From the NCBI GenBank assembly GCA_024516035.1, contig CM044967.1, forward strand, positions 20,219,132-20,283,131: 64,000 nt of DNA. Reading direction: 5' to 3'. Shown in pieces: positions 1 to 9,500 of this stretch; the first letter of the stretch is position 1, and each line of letters begins with the position of its first letter. This DNA comes from Bactericera cockerelli. Lineage: Eukaryota; Arthropoda; Insecta; Hemiptera; Triozidae. Both the position numbers and the translations under genes were made by a program. A model generated the notes under the pieces. It was not told where the DNA came from. It searched no databases and was given only the letters and a program-made list of their open reading frames with translations.

Positions 1-2219
1 TCCATATTGAATTTCATACCACCGCCATTGCCCGGAAAAATTTGAAAATTGTGATTTCACAGGAAATTTTTAAAATTAATTTGGATTTGATGAAAAATAT
101 ACTATTTCAAGGCAATTTGGTTCTACAATGATGAAAAGCTGTTGATGAAATGCTAACATTAATAAATAAGAAGACAATTTGTGTTTTTCAGTTTTATATT
201 TTTCCATTTTCATGGTAAAAGAATTAAAAGCAAAAATATGTAACAAACAAAACATGAAACAAACAGAATATAATACATAGAATCAGCAGATAAATTAAGC
301 CAAGTGGACTTAATTAATCTAAATCTATTATACATATAGGTAATTAAGAGAGAGATGTGCTGAAATGCCATCTTCCTGCCCAGCAGCAGGCTGCCCGAAG
401 ACAAAGACTACCAGAACAGAAGTTGAGATTATTAAAGATGAAATTAGGAAATAGAACCCAGAGAGAATTTTGACTATAATATGGCATTCATAAAAAAAAG
501 AACAGTCTTCCAGATTTTTTTTTTGTTTGATTAAAGTGGGTTTAACCTCAATTGCATAGTCATATCATGACCAAGGTTTTACCCTCATTTGCAGGAAACT
601 CACAAACCTGTTACCCACATTAAGCTCACTGAGCCTGGGTTGGGCCATTTTATTCTGAATTTACTGGGAATAGTACCAGGTAGCCACATTAACCTCACCC
701 AGCCTGATAAAGGCTGTGTATACACATGTCAGCCTCATATTTTCTAAAGAAGGAGAATTATCTGTTTCACAACAACAAAAATGAACCAAAATCTTTAGAT
801 TACGGGGAGTAGTCAAATCCTGAATAATGCAAGCTACTGTTTTAAAAATTAAAATTAATGAACACATTATAGTAAAAAATGTACTTATTACAAGTAAAAA
901 AATGTCTAAATTTGCAACATTTAATACTTCTTCTAAACCTACAATATTTTTTTTTTTATGTTATAGCTGGTTCATGAAAAACCCCTGTCCTGATTTGAGA
1001 TAGTGAGGATGGGAATTTCATTCTGAATTTAATGGGAACAGTACCAGATACCCACATTCACCTCACTCAGCCTGAGTAGGGCTAGATATACCAGCCTCAC
1101 ATCTTCGGAGAACAGATTTATTTAAAATAAAAATGGGGGTTGTATACTGAATTTACTGGGAATAGTCCCAGCTACCCACATTAACCTCACTTAGCCTGAT
1201 AAGGGCTAGAAATGCCTCATTTTTAAAGGGAACAGAATTGCTGTTTGAAAGAAAAAAAAACTGTGAATTGAACACAGGATCTATTGATTATGGAACAGTA
1301 TAGTCAAATCTTCAATAATGTGAACCTATTAAAAAGCCTTTAGCTAGTCAGTTCTCTGTTCATAGTTGTCTAGCAAAACACTGGTCTTTTCCCTGTTTAA
1401 AATCCCCCAGTCAGACACCTGTCAAGAGTGTGATTCTGATTAAGTGGAATATCTGGAACAGGTTAATCTCCAGCATTTCCACATACATATCCTGGTTTGA
1501 CTATAAAACAATGTAAAATGTAAGATATTGTTTAGATATTGCTTACCCCACTAATTGGAGTGTAAAACTCACTTATGATTAATGCATGGAAATTGGTACA
1601 CTTTAGAACAGTAAACTTTTTAAAGTAGAGAAAAATTTCTTTTTAGTTATACCCTAAAACTATGATGTAGGAACTTTAGAAGAATCAACTTGTTGGACTT
1701 TTATCAGAAATTGTTAGATATAATTATTTTGTGTAAATCATCAATTTGTAGTCACTTTCACTTATCCCATGTCAGGTTCAATATGTTTGAGGAGGGAGGC
1801 AGCTTGAATAGGTATCTTCAGGTTGAAGCTATGTTGGATTGGATGCACAATACATGTAAACAGGTGGAAAATATCATGTGGATTTCCTCCATAGATCATA
1901 ATTATTTTAAATGCTAGGTCCAGTTTAAAAAGATATTATGTTTGCAGACATATTGACCATTACTTAAATTACTTAAAACACGTTTTATTAAATCACTTAT
2001 TTGGATGAGCAGAAGTCACTGATGTGAAATTACTTATGAAGTTACTTTATCTTAGGAATGAGATTACACATATTGACGGTAGTTTCTCAAAATACTGTAT
2101 AAAATATCTTTACCTTTCATGTATTTGAGTTTTACTAATTATCTCAGGAAAACTAATTAATCTATTCAAATTTCGGAATTCACTCGATTTTGAAAATGTT
2201 TTGCAAATTTTACTTTCAA
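1..2219. other. AT-rich intergenic DNA with degenerate SINE-4 copies
   Basis: No gene is supported here. Three decayed minus-oriented copies of the SINE-4 family are visible at about 541-860, 975-1110 and 1138-1345. They share phrases such as TTAACCTCACCCAGCCTGA, AGCCTCA and a tRNA-like head near 795-835 and 1275-1320. The short open frames in the region are AT-rich, lack conserved domains and are interrupted by these repeats. Confidence 0.6.
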
Positions 2220-2560
2220 TTTCCGGTGTTGCCACAGGGTATTGGATCTCGTTCCGAGACGGTTCGGAGAACATGTACTCGGGACGAGTTAGCTCGGATC
2301 TTGTCCCGAGTTAGCTCGGGCATAGATCCGGGATAGGTTCCGAGTAAGTTGGTTAAACATTCTCCGGGAGAGTTCCAATCCATTCCCGCAGCACTCCCAG
2401 AGAAAGATGTTTCCGAGCACGCTGTTTTTACTCTCTCGTATCAATCTCCGAGACTACTATATCGGAGTTAGTAGATCAGAGACACCTTTTTGTTTAAGGG
2501 GAATGATCCGGCAAGAACGAAAGGGCGGAATTAGTGGACTTTTTGTAATACTTCTGTAGC
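2220..2560. other. GC-rich, CpG-rich block of repeated CTCGG/CCGAG words
   Basis: This stretch differs sharply from its AT-rich surroundings. It holds many short direct and inverted words (CTCGGGAC, CCGAGTTAGCTCGG, GTTCCGAG) that could fold on themselves. No reading frame is convincing. It may be a decayed mobile element or a CpG-rich island; I do not recognise it. Confidence 0.4.
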
Positions 2561-2649
2561 GCTAAGTCTCGGATTGTGTACTGTGTAATATAGGGAAAAC
2601 CTATGCTAAGCAATGACATAAGCTATCGATTCTGTCTATTAATTTCTCC

Positions 2650-2935
2650 CTTAGGCACCAATTATCAAACGGGATTAAATTAATTAACCCTACACTATTT
2701 CTTAAAATGCCCCCTGGGTGGAATTGCAAGCAATCACAGCGCACTTATATCAGCTGTTAAGTGTTAGTGCCTTGGATTAACAAATCCTAGATATTCAATT
2801 CTGTTTCATAATCCGTCCATATGGGCCACATTATGAAACCGGATTAAAGTTAAATTAAGCCAGACACGCCCTCAAGCCAGAGTTTCAACCAATCACAGAA
2901 CGGTGTTCCCTTGTCGTACACGAATTAGAGTCCAT
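2650..2935. repeat. Two adjacent MITE-like copies, Harbinger-type ends
   Basis: About 2653-2822 begins TTAGGCACCAATTATCAAAC and ends near TTTCATAATCCG, so the ends are roughly inverted. A second partial copy starts at 2823 with GGGCCACATTATGAAACC and shares TTAAAGTTAAA and CACGCCCTCAAG with the better copy at 15676-15817. Class assignment is by inference from that copy. Confidence 0.5.
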
Positions 2936-3485
2936 TATTCTTTCAGAGTATGAAACAAAGTCTTAATGATGCAAACATGATAGAATTAACAGTAAATTTT
3001 AAAACGTGTAATGCCGTACTTTCATAATGATGTGAAAATTCAGTGAGATTGGAAACTTATTGAAATATATCGAACAAATTTTGTAAATACTAGTTTAATA
3101 ATAATCATTTGAAATTCAATGTCTCTTGGAATGAAGAGTAAACTACACTGTAAATACTCGCATACCAACCTTTTAGGTGAACAACATTTCAACATCCAAT
3201 AACCACAAATAGATGAAATACTTTGTCACGATCGTTCATGGGCAAATTCTAGAAGAAAATCCTTGCTATTTCATAGCCAGTTGGCCAGTAAGCTATCTCC
3301 AAGAATTATTACAGAGGCATAATTACATAATTTGCACACACCCTAAGAAATCGAAGATTCGCAAAAAGTGACAAACTAAATCCAATAGAGACATTGAATT
3401 TGAAGTTAAGGAATTTGTTTATTTTTTAAACATCGTAGTATCTAGACATTCTATTTTACCCATGTAACCATCATTAGGAGGGGAG

Positions 3486-3738
3486 ATGATCTGTAGCTAA
3501 CACAGCCCAAACATCTCATATTGAGATTATCTGTAGCTAACACGACCCAAACATCTCATATTGAGATTATCTGTAGCTAACACAGCCCAAACCTCTCATA
3601 TTGAGATCATCTGTAGCTAACACAGCCCAAACATCTCATATTGAGATCATCTGTAGCTAACACGGCCCAAATCACTCATATTGAGATTATCTGTAGCTAA
3701 CACAGCCTAAATTAAGATTATCTGTAGCTAACACGGTC
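3486..3738. repeat. 40-bp tandem repeat array, about 6.5 units
   Basis: The phrase ATCTGTAGCTAACAC recurs at 3491, 3531, 3571, 3611, 3651 and 3691, exactly 40 bp apart, then once more about 30 bp later in a shortened final unit. Each unit continues with CCCAAACATCTCATATTGAG. Units differ by a few substitutions. They are contiguous with no unique spacers, so this is a minisatellite and not a CRISPR array. Confidence 0.95.
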
Positions 3739-3739
3739 T

Positions 3740-5610
3740 TGGAGAAAGTCAATTTCTTGTAGACTTACGCATAAAATAAGAGACACATTCATATTTTCTC
3801 CATTCAAAGATTCTTATAACTTTCATTAATTCTGGAAAACTTAAATGATAAAATTTGTACTTGAAATAGAAGAAATGAGAACAAGATTCTTACAGCTTTT
3901 AAACGTTATTAAAATACATTTTAATTTATTTGAATGTACAGAATCATAATATAATTTCATGAAGATTATGGTTACAAGATTTGGGCTTATGAGATGATTT
4001 TATAACTTGTTCATCAGTATTAATATATTTGTAAATTGACTTAAATAAATAAAGTATCGAGAAAAAAAAAATATTTGGCTTTGTTCTTTTGGCACTATTA
4101 TTTCAGTTTCATGAACTTGAGAAAGACCTACTAAACATTACTTTCCTTTCTATAGGATAAGGAAAGTAAAAATATAGGTTATTCTCATACGTTGCTGTTG
4201 CAAACATGGATTTTATAATAAATAAAAATGTATATCTCTAAAGACAAGTTTAAAAGCAAACTAGGTATAAATATAAATAAGTATATATTTACAATACGTG
4301 AAAGTATTTTGCACAGAAAAATATCAACAAAATTATACAAAGGAAGAAAAAAAATCTCTTCAAAAGTGTTTCTAATATAGATGAGCAAATAACGTAGAGA
4401 ATCGATGGTAAAGTTTAGCCACATGTGTTGCAAGATGGTTTGATGCTATATATTTCTCTTAAATGAATACTAAAGTTTTTTAAATTGGTAATCACATAAA
4501 CATATTAGGGCTTTAATTATTTCTTGATGTTATCCTGAACTTTTTAATTTTTTAATAAAAGTATATTTTTACTGTGCTGAGCTATTAACTTAACATACAA
4601 GAATGAAAATTAACGAAGTAATGGATCGGTCACAATCTACAAAAATAATGTAGCGGACATCTATGACCTACAAAAGAGGTACTGCTATCAAACTGTGTTT
4701 GTCATTTAAATTAAAGTAATCAATCCTCTTCTTACTTTTGTACAAAAAATTTCAGGCTCATCTTTTCACTTTTTTGTTTTGACTAATTAAAACAGAAAAG
4801 TAAGTTGATGGCATGGATTTTCAGACTACCTTGATAAAATGTTGCACAATTTGATGTCCTATCTTGTGCCAATCTTAGAGAGCGTAGAACGTTTTAGAAT
4901 AGGCAGGACCTCAAAATACAAGGAAATTTTCCATTTTCACCATGAAGAGGAAACCATTGATGCTATAGAATCCCAATCACAAGGATTTCAAATATCTTGC
5001 TCGATCTGAGATTGTGGCCGAAATAGTAAATGGAGGTAAAAACTATAGATAAGTGCAATTAAAGTAAATAAATAAAATTATATATTAATGACTTGTGCCC
5101 CAAAATTGTAAAAACTTCATTTTTAACAAGAAAAAACCTTCCACAAAAAATATTACGTTCTATTACCTTTAAGGAACAGAATATAATTATTTAAACTTTT
5201 TTTTCATTTTGCAAAGCTGGAGTGAAGTAGCTTTTGCTTTGAGGGGCCAATCAGGAAGTTCGATAGGAAGAAAATTAATTTTGGAAGAATTAGGTCAGGT
5301 AAGAAATTTTGGAAGAATTCAATTCGTTTCTTGTGGCTCAGTAACCTCAGTTAGTGATGGAGTTGTGTTGATTCTGATTCCCTGATGAAAAAAATTGACT
5401 AGGGTAGAAATGATTGGATCTATCACGAGTTTGAATCACTTTTTTTTTAAATTATTATACCCTCGCTCGAGAAATTATTCCCGATGTGGATTGCATAGTC
5501 ACCAAAACAGACTGATAAATTCGTAAACATAATGGACCATTAGTCATTTGATTCTGTATAAAAGTGTTTGTTAAGTCCATGATTAAAAATGTCCATTAAC
5601 AACCATGCAA
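3740..5610. other. AT-rich intergenic DNA
   Basis: I see no gene. The only structured item is a palindrome-type repeat at about 4138-4171 (see the GGATAAGGAAAGTAAAA family). The open frame at 4185-4433 is low-complexity AT-rich sequence and not credible. Confidence 0.6.
4138..4171. repeat. Short palindromic repeat, GGATAAGGAAAGTAAAA family (copy 1)
   Basis: The sequence reads ACTTTCC, a short centre with CTATAGGATAAGG, then GGAAAGTAAAAA, so the two sides are inverted copies. The same word recurs at about 7079-7112, 29108-29135, 38478-38508 and 52668-52699. In the 52.7-kb copy it ends a longer dispersed repeat, so it is probably the terminus of a mobile-element family. Confidence 0.65.
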
Positions 5611-5616
5611 TTGTCT

Positions 5617-5785
5617 TGCGCTAGTCTTTAAGTATTTTGAACAATTTTTTTCATTGTTCCACTTGGGCGCTAGTATTTACCAAAGTATTGTAAACAATTT
5701 TTTCATTGTTTTGTCGACTTGGGCGCTAGTCTTTAAGTATGGTGAACAATTTTTTCATTGTTTTGTCGACTTGGGATGATTCAGA
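5617..5785. repeat. Tandem repeat, about 65-bp unit, near 3 copies
   Basis: The phrases GCGCTAGTCTTTAAGTAT, GAACAATTTTTTCATTGTT and GTCGACTTGGG recur in order three times with small indels. The array lies directly beside the pyrimidine-rich minisatellite downstream of the NACHO gene. Confidence 0.8.
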
Positions 5786-5817
5786 CCTTCGTATTCCCAG
5801 GAAACAATTTACAAAAA

Positions 5818-6340
5818 AAAATTTAATCCAGTTGTCTTTTCTTCTTTTTTTAGTACAGTTTTCTTTTTTTTCTTTCTTTTAGTCCAATTTGTTTTCTTCT
5901 TTCTTAGTCCAGTTTTCGTTTCTTCTTTCTTAATCCAGTTTTCGTTTCTTCTTTCTTAGTCCAGTTTTCTTTTCTTCTTTCTTAGTCCAGTTTTTGTTTC
6001 TTCTTTCTTAGTCCAGTTTTCTTTTCTTCTTTCTTTAGTCCAATTTGTTTTCTTTTCTTCTTTCTTAGTTCAGTTTTCTTTTCTTCTTTCTTAGTCCAGT
6101 TTTCGTTTCTTCTTGCTTAGTCCAGTTTTTCTTTTCTTCTTTCTTAGTCCAGTTTTCTTTTCTTCTTTCTTTAGTCCAATTTTCTTTTCTTCTTTCTTAG
6201 TCCAGTTTTTGTTTCTTCTTTCTTAGTCCAGCTTTCTTTTCTTCTTTCTTAGTCCAGTTTTTGTTTCTTCTTTCTTAGTCCAGTTTTTCTTTTCTTCTTT
6301 CTTAGTCCAATTTTCTTTTCTTCTTTCTTTAGTCCAATTT
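5818..6340. repeat. Pyrimidine-rich minisatellite, ~26-bp unit, about 20 copies, overlapping the NACHO stop codon
   Basis: The plus-strand unit is close to AGTCCAGTTTTC followed by TTTTCTTCTTTCTT, about 26 bp, with variants such as AGTCCAATTTTC. Read on the minus strand, each unit contains GGACTAA, which matches the last codon and stop of the NACHO gene at 6329-6334. The array therefore makes up the start of that gene's 3' UTR and seems to have grown from the coding end. Variation between units is low. Confidence 0.9.
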
Positions 6341-6551
6341 CGTGCGTGACTCATCGGTCAGACCTTGCTGTCGGTCGCTCAGAGCTTTCCTGCTTTGATA
6401 GTCTATGACGAGTCGTCCGATCAACATGAACAGAAACACCTGAGGAGAAGATTCATACAATTAACGACTGTGTGATAATTGATGAAGACAATTAGTAGGT
6501 ACCTACCTATATTGAAAAAAATGTTGGTTGGTCCCACATCACATCATGTTG

Positions 6552-6582
<31 letters not shown>

Positions 6583-9500
6583 ATGGAGTTCTACACCATA
6601 AAAAATAAATGAAAAAATTGATCAACATGATGTGATGTGGGACCAACCAACATTTTTTTCAATATAGGTAGGTACCTACTAATTGTCTTCTTCTTCTTCT
6701 ACTCTGTCTAATCCCGCTTGAGCAGGGTCGACGTTGTTCAACTTCATAGTTGAGGTTGGTTGGTTTTGTGCACATTTTTTTTTTTTTACGGCTGGGGGAA
6801 TCCTAACGCCAACGATTCTATTTGATTTAACGTCCTGTATTAGGACGGGGGTTTTACCCTTCATTCGCTGGCAATCGTACCAGCTACCCATATTAACCTC
6901 ACCCAGCCTGAGTAGGGCCGGAAATGCCAGCCTCACATGTACAGAGGGAACAGGATTTTCTGTGTGAAAAATCTGCTCCGATCGGGGATCGAACTCGGGA
7001 TCTCTGGACTACAGGCAGTAGTCACAACCGTTACGCCACGGAGGCTGGAGGTACCTACTAAATGTAATGTAGATATATTTTTACTTTCCTTATCCTGTAA
7101 TAAGGAAAGTAATGGAATCACCCAAAAAAAAATTAATTCTCATTTTTAAAAAAAAAAAAAAAAACGATACTTACGAGCGTTGGTGCGACTTTTTCAAATT
7201 TGTCCTCCACCATATAGTGCGAGTAGATGGCGTTTAGAGAATTTAGAATTAATACTACATTGGAGCAAAGTTTCACTGAACCTGAAACGGAAAGATTTTT
7301 TTTTTAATTACCAAATCTATCATTATCTATGAATATGTAGATACTTTGAACTTTGGCTGGGTGAGGTTAATGTAAATAACAGATGAGATGCGCTGCGACT
7401 AAGGGTCGTTTTATGAAACAGGATTAGTAAATCTAATCCGACTCTTAGATTTTATCAGCAGACCGATAGGTATTTTAAAACGAGATTTTCCGCCTGGCTA
7501 AGATATGTTGTCTACAGTTGTTGTAAAGGTGAAAGTTAAGGGATAGTGTCCACTAAGATGAACTCTACTCAAACTCGCTTTACTGAATCTTTCCTGAAAC
7601 CGGGACTTGAACCACCGACCTCCAGGTTACAAGTCCGCCGCCTTATCGATCAAGCTACTGAGGTCGGTTGCATCAATAAATTGTTACACATAGAATAGGT
7701 ATGTGATATTATAATACATGTATTTATTATCAAATTTCCTATTTAAAAAACAATCATTGGTAACAAGTGTTTGTTAAATCTCTTCCACCCAACAAGGGTT
7801 GGGTGGAAGAGATTGCCTAAGGCAATAACCCCGCCCTTTAGTTAGGACATATATTATGTATATATTTATTTATTTTTTCTTTATTATTATTATTTTTTTG
7901 TTTTGTTATATTGTATTTTGTATTTTCGTTTGTAATTATTTGTATTGTATATGTCCTATTATCTAATAAAGTGTAAATAAATAAATAAAAATAAAATAAA
8001 TGATAGTGAAAAAAATCAGAAACTTACTAGTTATCATATTTGTGCTAATCACTTTCGTGATATCACAACTACTCAAACTCGCTTTACTAAATCTACACTC
8101 AATCCGCGACTTGAACCACCGACCTCCAGGTTACAAGTCCGCCGCCTTATCGATCAAGCTACTGAGGTCGGTTCAGAAACTTACTAAATGGAATGGTGGC
8201 CATAGAGAATCCACAGATGACCTCTATGGAACCTATCACCCTCCTGTACCACTTGGCTGGCACCTTGATGTCTAGGAGGGTTGTCAGGGGAAACACCTTG
8301 GCGTACTTGACGTACTCTTTTCTCTGGAACAAGATAGAAAAGAGAACTAAACTTAGTGTATTTTTTTTTTTTTTTTTATGCATACACATTTTTTATGCAT
8401 ATACTATTGCATTTACGTGTATGATAGGGTGTACCTACAATTTTATGATAAAATATACTTAAATATTACAAAACACAGTAGGTAAATAGAAAAAAATTAA
8501 CATTAACATAATATTCTCACTAATAAAGGAAATTTTAGTCTAGCATTCATACATCTATTTTTGTCTAACCGTCTTGGGGTAAAATTGTTAGAACTGACTT
8601 GGAACTGACATGGAATATTTTATTTTCTATTCTTCTTTTTCTTAACGACAAAATATTTTTACCCCCCAATTTTTGTCCATTTACAGTCATGTTTGATCCA
8701 ATGGTTCCTATTCCATTTTGGGATTTTATTCACCAAGACACATTAAATCGACTATTAAGAGTATTAAGACAGTTTCTAATGGACTTTGATACTTGAGGGA
8801 ATATTTTTTACAGGTTTTAATAATGAAGTAATGGGTCTTATGATTTGATATTTAATACTTCTCACCTATTATTAAAAATAAATAAATAATATGAAATAAA
8901 GTCGTAGGTTACCTACATAGAAATATCGCATAGAGTTGGCATGAATAAAAGTGAACTGATGAATATCAAAATGTATGTCAACAATTTTATCTAATATGCA
9001 GCGTGAATTTTAATTCAAAATTCACGGTCAAATTTCATATTGAAAGCAAAGCTGGAATTATGAATGTCATACATTTTTATTATGGATTGTAAGTGAACTC
9101 TTGAAGTGATTATTTATTGATATTATTTATATCTTACTATATTTAAAAATATGTATATTAATATATTTAAGTATATGTATGACTGTTATCTGTAATTTTA
9201 TTGCTGAAAGACTATTCAATAGGAAGTTGACCTGAAAATCCGTATTATAGATAATTATTATTAGGACGTTTAAGAATAAAAAATAATTAGTTACTTTATT
9301 CTGGTAGTGCACTAACAGTCAAGTGGTTAACGGGCTAGTCTGGTAATCCAGGTAGCGTAGGGGTCCGTTGGTTCGAATCCCACCCAGTGCATGAATTTTC
9401 CCTCTATAATATGAGTTTGTAACCACATAATAATAAGACTCTGAGGGTTAGGTGGTAGAAAATTAACCTCGCCTGGTGGTTACTTTCCACTAAAGAGTGT

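Noticed and set aside
1690..1917. 75-aa plus-strand open frame
   Set aside because: No conserved features and no splice partners seen.
3486..3738. CRISPR array
   Set aside because: Repeats are directly contiguous with no unique spacers, in a eukaryotic genome.
9312..9392. tRNA genes at SINE-3 heads (also 10759, 11717, 13824)
   Set aside because: All are followed by the same SINE body and a (TTA)n tail, and acceptor stems do not form.
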